Below, piece by piece: positions 20,237-31,300 of a stretch of DNA of 64,000 nt. A model generated the notes under the pieces. That model was given only the letters and a program-made list of their open reading frames with translations. It was not told the DNA's origin and did not search any database. Location of the stretch: the NCBI RefSeq assembly GCF_006351965.1, contig NZ_CP040932.1:1984001-2048000 (forward strand). Reading direction: 5' to 3'. Both the position numbers and the translations under genes were made by a program. This DNA comes from Oceanicola sp. D3 (GTDB taxonomy: Bacteria; Pseudomonadota; Alphaproteobacteria; Rhodobacterales; Rhodobacteraceae). Each line of letters starts with the position of its first letter. The first letter of the stretch is position 1.

Positions 20237-21243
20237 GCTTTTCCTTATTGAAAAAAGCCTATCCGCTCCCTCTTGCGGCCCCATTACCGCTGTGGTTGTG
20301 CAAAAAAGCTGTTTCTCGCCAGTGCCTTGCAACGGCCCGGTCCTTCCCTAGCGGAAACGCCCGGGAATCGATTCGAGGAGATTTTGCCGTGCCTGGCCGC
20401 CAATCGGCGCCTTGTCCGGGCATTGATGCAAAATAGAGAACATTTCTGGCGGCCACAGTCTTGCCGCAATGCGCTGCACCAAAATTGTGATCCGCACGGT
20501 TAATTGTTGCCAGAGGTGCAACAGAGCTCGGTCAATCCTCCACATTGTTTGCCGCGCCGCAGCGGGCGGAAAGTTGCCGGTTATGTGGTTAACAATCTGT
20601 AAATAAAACATAAAACTTGAAAATTTTCGTCAATTTTCGCCGTGTCTCTTAACACAGCAACGGCCTCTAATGAGCGTCAGAAAAAGGTCAAGATCAGGGC
20701 AAAACCGGCGAAGCCCGGCATGCTTCCGCCCCAATCGCGCCACTTTTCGCTTCCGGCGCAGCGCTACCCGAAGGTATACCGACCTTGCCCAACTGGGGGG
20801 CGATGTTTGCTGGCTGCGGGGGCGGCCGCACGACGACGCAGGAAAAGTTTCTGCGGGATCGGTGCGTGTCCGCTGTCCTGAAATGACAGCCGAACACGAT
20901 TGGTAGCGGAAGCGATCGGCCCCTGGGCCGTGGGCTTCCCATAACCAAACCGGCGCGTTTGTTCGCGCTCTGGTCACCGCTCCCCTTTGGCTTGTGAGTG
21001 CACGTCGCGCGGATCCGCTATTGGCCGGAAACGCCGCTCGATCGGGTGAAGGTGAAGGAACGTTTGGATGACGATGGAAACGGCAGAGAGAGCAAAGCTC
21101 ATTTCAGCGGAGGTGCCAGGCGCACACGCCCAGCTGCCTCGATCCCAAAGTATTCAATCCGGTTTCGCTGGAGAGACCGAACTAGAGATGAAACGCGCGG
21201 GGTCGCTGCTGACCGTATCCGCTAGACTGCAGGGGAAAATCTG
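20237..21243. other. kilobase without a supportable gene before the RTX block
   Basis: No open frame here has coding character. Structures seen: an AT-rich island at about 20580-20655 including TTAA-N7-TAAA (a near match to the CtrA consensus TTAA-N7-TTAA); a short stem GTTGC/GCAAC near 20510; and a hairpin around CTGTC-CTGAAAT-GACAG at about 20873-20889. The first RTX gene starts at the right edge behind AGGGGAAAATCTG. The stretch probably holds the long regulatory leader of that gene. Confidence 0.5.
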
Positions 21244-24200
21244 ATGACCTACAACTTGACCTGGGACCATCATTCTGGCGGCTGGAGCAAGTGCTTCGAC
21301 GGTAAAAACTACGTCGGATACGACTGGAAGTCTTCGGGCTCCTACCACGGCGGCTGGTGGAGCTGTAAAGGTGGTGACGCCAAGATCTTCGAAGTCGACT
21401 TCGACAAGCCCGTCTGTGACGTCAGCTTCGACCTCGACTGCGTCGACTTCGATTTCGGCAAGCTGGACGACTACAAGATCGTTGCCTACGGCCCCGACGG
21501 CGAGAAACTCGATGTGACCGTTACCCAGACCAAGGACGGCTGGGGCGGTGGTGCAGTGGACAGCGGCACCGTGACCATCGAAGGCCCGGTGAGTTCCATC
21601 GAGATCATCCAGACCGAGTTCGGCTATGAGGACTACGGCATCAAGATCGGCGAGATGACCTTCGAGTGCGATGATCCCCACCAGGAAGGCGACGGCATCG
21701 TTTCCGGCACGGGCGGCGACGACCTGATCGACGTCACCTACACCGGCGACCCCGAAGGCGACATGATCGACAACAACGACGCGCTGATCGGCAACGTCGG
21801 CTCCAACGACGATATCGTGGTGGCCGGCGACGGCGACGACACGGTGCTGGCCGGTGAGGGCGACGACGAGGTCTACGGCAACGGCGGGTCCGACCACCTT
21901 GAGGGCGGCGACGGCAACGACATTCTGATCGGCGACGACGGCGGGGCCTATGGCGACGGCGCTGGCGCTGGCACCGAGACCCAAGAAGTCTTCAAGTGGT
22001 CCGAGCTGGACGACAAAGACGGCGGCCACCTGTCTGACGGCGAGAAAATCACCAGCCAGACCCAGGACACCGGCGAAAACACGCTAACGCTGACGCTGGA
22101 AACGTCCTACGACAACCGGTTCTCGACCGACCAGCAGAAGGTGCACTCGATCGACACCGGTGAGCTGCCCGGCGCCAACCCGCATTCCTCGCTTGAAAGC
22201 GAGCTGGATCACGAGGGCGACAGCCAGACCTACACGCTGGAGTTCGATAAAGACGCCGAGAACGTGTCGTTCCGCGTCAATGACATCGATTTCGACAGCA
22301 CCGTGGTGGTGACCGCCTACGATGCCGATGGCAACGAAGTGCCGGTCGATATCTCCGCGGGCAGCGGCGTGACCCTGCAAGACAACGATGGCGTGGCCGG
22401 CTATGAGACTGCCGTTTCCAACGGCGGCGGCGCAGCTGATACCTCGCCGGATTACTCCGGTCTGGTGAGCATCCCCGGGCCGGTGGCGAAAATCGTCATC
22501 ACCCATGTTCAGGATGGCCACAGCGACAGCGGCGTGAACGTCACCGACATCTACTTCGACACCATCACCGAGGGCGAAGGCTCGGGTGAGGCCGGTGACG
22601 ATGTGATCCTCGGCGGCGCTGGCGACGACTACATCGAAGGCAACGGCGGCGAAGACACCCTCGACGGTGGCGAAGGTGCCGACACGGTGCTGGGCGGCGA
22701 TGATGCCGACACCATCATCGGCGGTGCAGGCGATGTGGTCGACGGCGGCGCCGGTGGCGACGACAACGACACCCTCGATCTGTCCATCGGTGATCCCTTC
22801 TACCTGACCGATCTGGAAGAAGACTCCAACGGCAACGGCTGGAACGGCACGGTTGTCTATCTCGATGCGGACGGCGAGCCGACCGGCGAGACCATGACCT
22901 TCACCGAGATCGAAAACATCAACGGCACGCCGGTCAACCAGCTGCCGGTCGCCAATGACGATCTGGCCGAGGTGGATGAAGACGGCTCCGTCACCATCCC
23001 CGTGCTCGCCAATGACAGCGATCCCGATGGCGGCACGCTCACCGTTGAAAGCGCAGATGCCGACAACGGCACCGTGACCGTCAACGCCGATGGCACAATC
23101 ACCTACGAGCCGAACGCAAACTTCAACGGCACCGACACGATCACCTATGAGGTGAGCGACGGCCAGGGTGGCACCGATACCGCCACCGTCACCGTCACCG
23201 TGAACCCGGTGAACGACGATCCGGAAGCCAATGACGATCTGGCCGAGGTGGACGAGGGCGAAAGCGTCAACATTCCGGTGCTCGAGAACGACACCGACGT
23301 GGACGGCGACACGCTCACCGTGTCCGATGCCTCTGCCGAGAACGGCTCCGTCACCATCAATGGCGATGGCACCATCACCTACACGCCGGACGACGGCTTC
23401 ACCGGTGAAGACACCATCACCTACGAGGTGAGCGACGGGCAGGGCGGCACCGACACCGCCACTGTGACCGTGACCGTCAATGACGTGAACGAAGATCCCG
23501 ACGCGAAAGACGATGTTGCCAGCGGCGACATTCTGAACTCGGTCACCGTCAACGTGCTCGAAAACGACACCGACGCGGATGGCGACACGCTCACCATCGA
23601 CAGCATCACCCAACCCGCCGAGGGCGGCACCGTGGTGGACAACGGCGATGGCACCGTGACCTTCACGCCCGATGGCACCGTCGATGGCGATGTGACCTTC
23701 GAATACACTGTCAGCGACGGCAACGGCGGCTTCGACACGGCCACTGTAACGCTGACCCTGAAGGACGGCATCGTCGAGGGCACCTCGGGTGCCGACGTGA
23801 TCGACACCAGCTACACCGGCGACCCGGAAGGCGATGTGGTCGACGGCGGTGACAACATCTTCGGCGGCAACCCCGATGATGACATCATCCACGCAGGCGC
23901 TGGCGACGATATCGTGATTGCCGGCGAAGGTGATGACGAGGTCGACGGCGGCGAGGGCAACGACACCCTCGACGGCGGCGCTGGCGACGACTTCATCCGC
24001 GGTGGTGGCGGCAACGACACCATCGACGGTGGCACCGGCAACGACGATATCCGTGGGAACACCGGCGATGACACCATCGACGGCGGTGAGGGCGACGACA
24101 TCATCTACGGTCAGGGTGGCAACGACACCATCGACGGTGGCACGGGCGACGACTGGATTCGCGGCGGCAAAGACGCCGATGTGATCGCAGGCGGTGACGG

Positions 24201-25746
24201 CAACGACACCATCGACGGCATGTCTGGCGATGACACCCTCACCGGCGGTGAAGGCGATGACTACATCCTCGGCGGCGGCGGTAATGACTACATCGACGGC
24301 GGCGCAGGGGACGATGAGCTGATCGGCCACAACAACGTCGACACCATCATCGGTGGTGATGGCAATGACACGGTGGATGCCGGCTCCGGTGACGACTACA
24401 TCGACACCTCCGGCAATATCGACGCCTTCGGCGTTTCCGGTTCGCCCGATCAGGGCTACCCCGGCATCTGGGCGCCCGATGACAACCCGAACGATGACAA
24501 AGACATCGTCTATGGCGGTGCTGGCAACGACACCATCATCACCGGCGACGATGACGACTACATCGAAGGCGGCGACGGCGACGACACCATCGACGCGGGC
24601 TTCGACGACGACACCGTGCTTGGTGGTGCCGGCGACGACACCATCGTGGGCGGTGAAGGCAACGACATCATCGACGGCGGTGACGGCAACGACACCATCT
24701 ACGGTGGTCTGGACCCGGCCTTCCCCGATGTGCTGAACATCCCCGATGAAGAGGGCGACCTTCGCCCCGACAACGGTGATGACGTCATCCACGGCGGTGC
24801 CGGCAACGACACCATCTACGGCCAGGACGATGATGACTTGATCTACGGTGACGAGGGTGACGACATCATCGACGGCGGCGTGGACGACGACGAGATCTAC
24901 GGCGGCACCGGGAATGACACGATCATCGGCGGCGAGGGCGAAGACGAGCTCTATGGCGACGACGACCGTGACACCTTCATCGGCGGCAACGCGGGCGACC
25001 ACGTTGACGGCGGCGACGGCGGCGATGACTTCGACACGCTCGACCTGACCGGCTCCAATGTCGACTACATCGAGTACACTTCGCCCGATAAAGAAGACGG
25101 TATCGTCCACTTCGAGGACGGCGGCACGATGACCTTCGAGGAAATCGAAAATGTCATCCCCTGCTTCACACCCGGCACGCTGATTGCGACGCCGCGTGGC
25201 GAAGTGGCCGTCGAAGAGCTGAAGGTCGGCGACAAGGTCATCACCCGCGACAACGGCATCCAAGAGATCCGTTGGCTGGGCCGCACCGATGTGGACACGG
25301 TTGAGCTGTTGAAGCGCCCCGCACTCCGCCCGGTTCGCATTGCCCAAGGCGCGCTCGACGGCAACCTGCCTGAGCGTGACATGCTGGTAAGCCCGCAGCA
25401 CCGTGTGCTGGTGGCGTCCGATCGTGCGGCGCTCTACTTCGAAGAGCGTGAAGTTCTGGTCGCGGCCAAGCACCTGATGAACGGTGAAGGCATCGCCGAA
25501 GCGCAGGATGTGGCCTCCGTGACCTACATCCACTTCATGTTCGACCAGCACGAGGTGGTGCTGTCTGACGGGGCCTGGACCGAAAGCTTCCAGCCCGGCG
25601 ACTACACCCTCGAGGGGCTCGACAACGAGCAACGCGAGGAACTCCTGTCGCTCTTCCCCGAGCTTAAGGAGAAAGAGGGCCGCGAAGGCTACACCGCCGC
25701 ACGCAAGACCCTGAAAAAGCACGAGGCTCTGCTGCTCAGCGAGTGA
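21244..25746 (+). CDS. large RTX protein with cadherin-like repeats and C-terminal Hint domain (RTX protein A)
   Basis: A 1500-residue, very acidic protein, probably exported by a type I system and active outside the cell. Order: a cysteine-containing beta-rich N-terminal module (about 1-150); RTX nonapeptides; a second beta-rich module (about 247-440) with SFRVNDIDFDSTVVVTAYDA; RTX; three cadherin-like tandem domains (about 563-841, each with ND..E.DEG/DG..V..L.NDTD and YEVSDGQGGTDTATVTV); a long RTX array (about 843-1270) of GGxGNDTIDGG units that bind calcium; then a Hint_2 domain starting at Cys1307 (CFTPGTLIAT) with SPQH at about 1383-1386. There is no N-terminal signal peptide, as expected for type I export. 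Transporter genes are not in the window. Substrate or adhesion partner unknown. Confidence 0.88.
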   Translation: MTYNLTWDHHSGGWSKCFDGKNYVGYDWKSSGSYHGGWWSCKGGDAKIFEVDFDKPVCDVSFDLDCVDFDFGKLDDYKIVAYGPDGEKLDVTVTQTKDGWGGGAVDSGTVTIEGPVSSIEIIQTEFGYEDYGIKIGEMTFECDDPHQEGDGIVSGTGGDDLIDVTYTGDPEGDMIDNNDALIGNVGSNDDIVVAGDGDDTVLAGEGDDEVYGNGGSDHLEGGDGNDILIGDDGGAYGDGAGAGTETQEVFKWSELDDKDGGHLSDGEKITSQTQDTGENTLTLTLETSYDNRFSTDQQKVHSIDTGELPGANPHSSLESELDHEGDSQTYTLEFDKDAENVSFRVNDIDFDSTVVVTAYDADGNEVPVDISAGSGVTLQDNDGVAGYETAVSNGGGAADTSPDYSGLVSIPGPVAKIVITHVQDGHSDSGVNVTDIYFDTITEGEGSGEAGDDVILGGAGDDYIEGNGGEDTLDGGEGADTVLGGDDADTIIGGAGDVVDGGAGGDDNDTLDLSIGDPFYLTDLEEDSNGNGWNGTVVYLDADGEPTGETMTFTEIENINGTPVNQLPVANDDLAEVDEDGSVTIPVLANDSDPDGGTLTVESADADNGTVTVNADGTITYEPNANFNGTDTITYEVSDGQGGTDTATVTVTVNPVNDDPEANDDLAEVDEGESVNIPVLENDTDVDGDTLTVSDASAENGSVTINGDGTITYTPDDGFTGEDTITYEVSDGQGGTDTATVTVTVNDVNEDPDAKDDVASGDILNSVTVNVLENDTDADGDTLTIDSITQPAEGGTVVDNGDGTVTFTPDGTVDGDVTFEYTVSDGNGGFDTATVTLTLKDGIVEGTSGADVIDTSYTGDPEGDVVDGGDNIFGGNPDDDIIHAGAGDDIVIAGEGDDEVDGGEGNDTLDGGAGDDFIRGGGGNDTIDGGTGNDDIRGNTGDDTIDGGEGDDIIYGQGGNDTIDGGTGDDWIRGGKDADVIAGGDGNDTIDGMSGDDTLTGGEGDDYILGGGGNDYIDGGAGDDELIGHNNVDTIIGGDGNDTVDAGSGDDYIDTSGNIDAFGVSGSPDQGYPGIWAPDDNPNDDKDIVYGGAGNDTIITGDDDDYIEGGDGDDTIDAGFDDDTVLGGAGDDTIVGGEGNDIIDGGDGNDTIYGGLDPAFPDVLNIPDEEGDLRPDNGDDVIHGGAGNDTIYGQDDDDLIYGDEGDDIIDGGVDDDEIYGGTGNDTIIGGEGEDELYGDDDRDTFIGGNAGDHVDGGDGGDDFDTLDLTGSNVDYIEYTSPDKEDGIVHFEDGGTMTFEEIENVIPCFTPGTLIATPRGEVAVEELKVGDKVITRDNGIQEIRWLGRTDVDTVELLKRPALRPVRIAQGALDGNLPERDMLVSPQHRVLVASDRAALYFEEREVLVAAKHLMNGEGIAEAQDVASVTYIHFMFDQHEVVLSDGAWTESFQPGDYTLEGLDNEQREELLSLFPELKEKEGREGYTAARKTLKKHEALLLSE
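25369..25704 (+). repeat. 336-bp direct repeat inside RTX protein A, copy 1
   Basis: This segment of the Hint region matches 27658-27993 with about seven differences by eye (roughly 98 percent), at a constant offset of 2289 bp. The flanking parts of the two Hint domains are clearly more diverged, so the edges are sharp. Confidence 0.9.
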
Positions 25747-25754
25747 CGGAGCAC

Positions 25755-25786
25755 GCGCCCGGCGACCCCAGTTAATCGCCGGGCGC
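25755..25786 (+). terminator. hairpin after RTX gene A
   Basis: GCGCCCGGCGA (25755-25765) and TCGCCGGGCGC (25776-25786) form a perfect 11-bp stem 8 bp after the stop. No T-run follows, so it may be a Rho-assisted terminator or an RNA-stabilising 3' structure. Confidence 0.55.
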
Positions 25787-26187
25787 ACCACACCCCCACG
25801 CCGGATGTTTCGGCTGGGGTGACTTCCAACTCATCCGCGCCCCGGTTGCCTTGGGGCGGGCTCGCAAGGGCCCATGGTAGGCAGCCGAAACGGGCGATCC
25901 CCGAGGGGACATATGCAGCTTGTCCGCGTGGTGAGAGCCCCGCGGACATCTGCGTTTCATGGCATAGGTCTTGGGCGGCTGTGCCGTCGCTGCAGCGCCG
26001 AAAAAATGACCTTCCAACCCAAGCCTCACCGGCAATTGAGCGAACGTGAACTGATCCAAACGAGATTCCGTAACGTAACTAAAATGAGCGATATTCACAG
26101 CAACTTTGCGGTGTATTAGAGGCATCTCTGCTCCGGGCCGGTTTTTGCTGGGCTGTACCATGTATCTACGATTGAGGGGGCTCTGCC
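25787..26187. other. gene-free stretch between RTX genes A and B
   Basis: About 400 bp with no supportable gene. The last third is AT-richer (CGTAACGTAACTAAAATGAGCG near 26070) and probably carries the promoter of RTX gene B, which starts behind GAGGGGGCTCTGCC. I cannot pin down a -35/-10 pair. Confidence 0.45.
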
Positions 26188-28035
26188 ATGGCCACTATCA
26201 ACGGAAATGACACCAGTGAGAACATCCAAGGCTCGCCCGAGGATGACGTCATCAACGGGAACGGCGGAAATGACCGCATTTCCGGCGAGGGCGGCGATGA
26301 CGTGATCGACGCGGGCAGCGGCGACGACACCGTGTTTGGCGATGCGGGCGAGGGGACCGCGCCGGGCAACGATGCGACGCCCCTGAATCTGTCGATCAAC
26401 AATGTCCGCCCGGGCAGCGAAACGGCTGGGCGTGCCAATGACGCGCAGCCGGGCGACTCGGTGATCTATGACAACGTGGCCACGCTGGAAGATGGCACCA
26501 GCGTTTCGGCCCGGCTCACCCTTGTGAGCATGTCCAACTCCCGGCTGGATGTGGACCTCGCCAGCGGCCAGGGCTTCGAGATCCTGCTCAACGCGTCTGG
26601 CAGAAGCTCCCGTGCGGGCGAAGAGGCCACCTTCCGGCTGGATTTCTTCGATCCGGCAACCGGGGAGCCGATTGCGCTCAACTCCACCGCCACCTTCAAC
26701 GACCTCGATCAGAACAGCAGCAACGATTTTGAGGCCGTCACGCTGGATGCAAACAGCTTTGGCGCCTACGGCACATCCGCCGACACCTCGCTTCAGGTCA
26801 GTTCCGGCCCCGGCTTCGTAACGGCGCGGGGCACCGAACAGAACAGCCCCGGCGACCAAGACGGCTGGTTCTCGGCCGAGTTCGACAACCGCAGCTCCAT
26901 CGAGTTCACGCTAACCACCCGCGGCACTCCGTCGGGTTTCTCGATGAACGGCGATCTGATCGACGATGCGGTGGTCGAGCCGATCCCTGATGGTGACGAC
27001 ACGATCTTTGGCGGCGACGGCAATGACACGCTCTACGGTCAGGGCGGAAACGACACCATCGACGGCGGCACCGGCAACGATGTGATCGACGGCGGCTCCG
27101 GCGATGATGTGCTCACTGCGGGCGAGGGGACCGACGAGGTCGAAGGCGGCGCGGGCAACGATACGATCTACGGCGGCGGCGAGAATGATATGCTCTCGGG
27201 CGGCGATGATCGTGACACGTTTTTCGTCGACACCCCGGGCAACACGACCGTCGATGGCGGCGCGGGTGGCGACGATTATGACGTGCTCAACCTCGGCGCG
27301 CTCCGCAGCGAGGGGTACCAAATCACGAACCTCGTGCAAAACCCTGAAAACAATGGAACTCCCGGGTTCAGCGGCCAGGTTCAAATGGTCAATCCCGACA
27401 CCGGCGAAACGGTGAATATCAACTTCACCGACATCGAAGAGGTGATCCCCTGTTTCACCCCCGGCACCCGCATCGCAACCGCGCGTGGCGAGGTGCTGGT
27501 GGAAGACCTGCACCCCGGTGACATGGTGATGACCCGCGACCACGGGATGCAGCCGATCCGCTGGATCGGACGGCGCGATCTGTCCGCCGCCGATCTGCTG
27601 CTGCGCCCCGCACTCCGCCCGATCCGGATTGCCAAAAGCGCGCTCGGCGCCAACTTCCCTGAGCGTGACATGCTGGTAAGCCCGCAGCACCGTGTGCTGG
27701 TGGCGTCCGATCGTGCGGCGCTCTACTTCGAAGAGCGTGAAGTTCTGGTCGCGGCCAAGCACCTGATGAACGGCGAAGGCATCGCCGAAGCGCAGGATGT
27801 GGCCTCCGTGACCTACATCCACTTCATGTTCGACCAGCACGAGGTGGTGCTCTCCGACGGGGCTTGGACCGAAAGCTTCCAGCCCGGCGACTACACCCTT
27901 GAGGGGCTCGACAGCGAGCAACGCGAGGAACTCCTCTCGCTCTTCCCCGAGCTTAAGGAGAAAGAGGGCCGCGAAGGCTACACCGCCGCACGCCGCTCGC
28001 TCAAACGCCACGAGGCGCTTCTGCTGACGGCGTGA
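26188..28035 (+). CDS. RTX protein with C-terminal Hint domain (RTX protein B)
   Basis: A 615-residue acidic protein, the shortest of the three. It begins directly with RTX repeats (MATINGNDTSENIQGS, then GNGGNDRISGEGGDDVIDAGSGDDTVFGD). A non-repetitive beta-rich middle part (about 60-260) includes ATFNDLDQNSSNDFEAVTL and IEFTLTTRGTPSGFSMNGD. A second short RTX array follows (about 268-345). The Hint_2 domain starts at Cys422 (CFTPGTRIAT), with SPQHRVL downstream. The Hint domain and C-terminal tail are nearly identical to those of protein A. Expected to be secreted by a type I exporter and perhaps cleaved by its own Hint domain before Cys422. Function unknown. Confidence 0.85.
   Translation: MATINGNDTSENIQGSPEDDVINGNGGNDRISGEGGDDVIDAGSGDDTVFGDAGEGTAPGNDATPLNLSINNVRPGSETAGRANDAQPGDSVIYDNVATLEDGTSVSARLTLVSMSNSRLDVDLASGQGFEILLNASGRSSRAGEEATFRLDFFDPATGEPIALNSTATFNDLDQNSSNDFEAVTLDANSFGAYGTSADTSLQVSSGPGFVTARGTEQNSPGDQDGWFSAEFDNRSSIEFTLTTRGTPSGFSMNGDLIDDAVVEPIPDGDDTIFGGDGNDTLYGQGGNDTIDGGTGNDVIDGGSGDDVLTAGEGTDEVEGGAGNDTIYGGGENDMLSGGDDRDTFFVDTPGNTTVDGGAGGDDYDVLNLGALRSEGYQITNLVQNPENNGTPGFSGQVQMVNPDTGETVNINFTDIEEVIPCFTPGTRIATARGEVLVEDLHPGDMVMTRDHGMQPIRWIGRRDLSAADLLLRPALRPIRIAKSALGANFPERDMLVSPQHRVLVASDRAALYFEEREVLVAAKHLMNGEGIAEAQDVASVTYIHFMFDQHEVVLSDGAWTESFQPGDYTLEGLDSEQREELLSLFPELKEKEGREGYTAARRSLKRHEALLLTA
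27658..27993 (+). repeat. 336-bp direct repeat inside RTX protein B, copy 2
   Basis: Partner of 25369-25704 (see there). Only one of the differences I counted changes an amino acid (Asn to Ser in the LEGLDNEQ/LEGLDSEQ segment); the others are silent. Confidence 0.9.
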
Positions 28036-28343
28036 AACGAGGCTCTTAATCGCCCGTAAATGGGGCCGTTAAGACCTTAGTCAAACAATGCCTGGAGCGG
28101 CGCGAGGCAACTCGTGCCGCAATACTGCTTTGTGCCTGAAAAATAAGCGAATTTTCCGGCCGCGGCCACATTTCTGCCGCGTAATTGTCCGGCCATTTTC
28201 AGGTTTTATCAAAGTCTTGCCGCTTTAGTCCTCCATATCCCCCCGGAAGGGGGCTCTTGTCGTGGGCCTAACACGGAAAACCGGACGTGACGAAAGCAGA
28301 GCGATTCGCGAGCGGCCGTTGATGAAAGCAGGACTGAACAACA
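28036..28343. other. gene-free stretch between RTX genes B and C
   Basis: About 300 bp without a gene. It holds a G/C hairpin, CCCCC at 28239-28243 pairing with GGGGG at 28249-28253, in a position where it could end gene B transcripts or shape the leader of gene C. The region before it (AAATAAGCGAATTTTCC) is AT-richer. Confidence 0.45.
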
Positions 28344-31300
28344 ATGCCGATTGGGTATCGCGTAAGCCTTGGTAACGGAACGCTGAACAGCGGAGACGCC
28401 ATCCTGAGTGGGATGGAGGCATTTTCGATTGACGAAACGATCGGCACCGGCAGTTGGACATGGTCCGGCACCTACACCGGAAACGGCGCAAACTATAATA
28501 ATATCACCGATTCCGGCACCTACTATCTTGGGTCCGACGGCTTCGTCTATTTTGTGCCGAACAATTACTTCGTCGAAACAGTCACTTCGGCCACAGCCAA
28601 CTCTGCGCCAACCTACACGCCCAACGCGCCCGGCCCGGTCGATGGCACCGGCGGCAACGATGTTATCGACGGGCGTTTTGAAGACGCTCAGGGCGATGAG
28701 ATCAACGACACCGGCCAGACGATCAACGCAGGCGGTGGCAATGACACCGTCGTTGCGGGCGCGGGCGATGACACGATCAACGGTGGCACCGGCGCAGATA
28801 CCATCTACGCCGGTAGCGGGTCTGACACGATCTCGGGCGGCAGTGGCAATGATGTGATTCATGCCGACAACGCCCCCGTCAGCGCCACTAGCGAAACGCT
28901 CAGCTGGACGACCCACGCAGGTGACGGCATCGACGTGAGCGGCGGCTTCACCCAGAACACCGGTACGATGAACGTGACCGTCGGCATCACGGATGATGGC
29001 GGCCTGAACAACGCCGAGGTATCGAGCGACACCCAGTATGTCGACACCGGCGCCGGCGAGACCTTCGCTACCAATTCGTCGCTCTATCTCGGTGGCAGTG
29101 GCAGCAACACAAGCGGCTTTGCCAACACCGCGACCGTTACGCTCGATTTTGATCCGGTTGCCGGGTCGGGCATGGCCAATGAGGTAGGCGATGTCACCTT
29201 CCGGATCAACGATATCGACCAAGGCGGCTGGGACGACCTTGTCACCGTTGTCGCCTATGACGCTGACGGCAACGAAGTGCCCGTCACGTTTCAGATCGAC
29301 GGCGACGAAACCATGTACGACGCCGACACGATCAACGGCGCAGGCAGCGATGACCACGACGAGGCAGGCGGTTCGGTCCTTATCACGGTAGAGGGGCCGG
29401 TCGCTCAGGTTGTCGTATCTTACCAGAACGGCGGTGGTCAGGGGCAGGCGCTCTGGATCACCGATGTTGAGTTCACCACCATCCCCGACGACACCGCAGG
29501 CGGTGATTCCGTCACTGGCGGCGCTGGCGATGACGAAATCTATGGCTACGGCGGCGATGACACCCTCGATGGCGGCAGCGATGATGACACCATCGACGGC
29601 GGCACGGGCGATGATGATATCTCCGGCGGCACGGGCGACGATATTCTGACAGGCGGGTCAGGGGATGACAGTTTCATCCTCGAGAACGACTTCGGCAATG
29701 ACACCATCACCGGCGGCGAGACCGGCGAAACCTTTGGCGACGAGATCGACGCCACAGCCGTGACCGACGATCTCGCAGTCACCTTCTCCGATCCGGAGAG
29801 CGGGACCATCAGCGATGGCACCGGCATCGCCGGCTTCGCCGAGATCGAGAACGTGCGCCTCGGCGCGGGCGACGACAGCGTCACCGGCTCCACCGGCAAC
29901 GACTACATCGAAACCGGGGCAGGGGCCGACACTGTCGAGATGGGCGCGGGCGACGATACCGTGGACCTCGGCGCAGCCGACGGCGCGGTGGATACCGTGG
30001 TGATGGGCGATGGCGGCGGTGCCGATACCGTCTTCGCGTTCGAGGCCCCCACGCCCAACGGTGACGGCACCTTCACCGGCGCCGACCAGATCGACGTGAG
30101 CAATATGCAGGACGCGGGTGGCGACCCGGTTTCGGTCCATGATGTGGTCGTCACCGATGATGGCTTCGGCTCGGCCGTTCTGACTTTCCCGAATGGCGAG
30201 AGCCTGACGCTGGTGGGCGTGAGCGCCACCGATGCGGCCGATCCCAACTGGCTGATCGCGGCGGGCATCCCCGGTGACGGCATCGTCAGCGGCACCGCAG
30301 GCGATGATGTGATCGACACCGCCTATGCCGGCGATCCGCATGGCGACATGGTCGACAGTGGCGATGCGATCCTTCCCGGCGAGGCGGCGAACGACGACAT
30401 CATCGAAGCCGGCGCAGGCGATGACACGATCTATGCCGGTCTGGGCGATGACGAGGTGTTCGGCGAGGCGGGTGACGATACCGTCATGCTCGAAGATGGC
30501 TTCGGTGCCGACAGCATCGTCGGCGGCGAGACCGGCGAAACTGATGGCGACACCCTGAGCGCCGTGCAGGTGACGGGCGATCAAACCGTAACCTTCACCG
30601 GCGCTGAAGCAGGCACGCTGAGCGACGGCACCGACACCGCCAGCTTCTCCGAGATCGAAAACGTGGCCACCGGCGCGGGCGACGATACGGTCACCGGCGA
30701 CGCGGGCGACCAAACGGTCGATACCGGCGCAGGCGATGACACCATCGCCCTCGGCACCGGGGCAGATACCATCAATGCTGGCAGCGGCGACGATGTGATC
30801 ACGCTGGGCGAGGCCTTCGGCAACGATACCATCACCGGCGGCGAAGGCGGCGAAACTGCGGGCGACCTGCTCGATGCGGGCGGCATGACCTCTGGCGTTG
30901 ACGTCACCTTCACCGGCGACGAAAGCGGCACCGTGACCCAGGGCGCGAATGCGGCAGATTTCTCCGAAATCGAGCGCATTGCGACCGGCAGCGGCAACGA
31001 TACCATCGACGCAAGCACCACCACCTCGGGCGTCAACCTCGACACCGGGGCAGGGGATGACGGCGTTATCGGCGGCTCCGGCGATGACGTGGTTGTCACC
31101 GGCGAGGGCAACGACAGCCTGCAACTCTCCGATGGCTTCGGCAATGACAGCTTCACCGCAGGTGAAGATGCTGGCGATGGCGATACCGATGCGCTCTGGG
31201 CCGCAGATGTCACCGATGACCTGACGGTCGATATGTCCGGCGCGCCAGAGAGCGGCACGCTGACCGACGGCACCAACACCGTGACCTTCTCCGAAGTCGA

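Noticed and set aside
23770-25055. Regular short direct repeats that could be taken for a CRISPR array
   Set aside because: The period is 27 bp (nine codons), in frame and degenerate, coding GGxGNDTID units; there are no unique spacers and no cas genes.
22084-25791. 1235-codon open frame on the minus strand across RTX gene A
   Set aside because: It is the mirror of a G+C-rich repetitive gene (GGC/GAC codons read as GCC/GTC); its product is a Val/Ala-rich string without domains, and the plus strand carries clear RTX, cadherin-like and Hint motifs.
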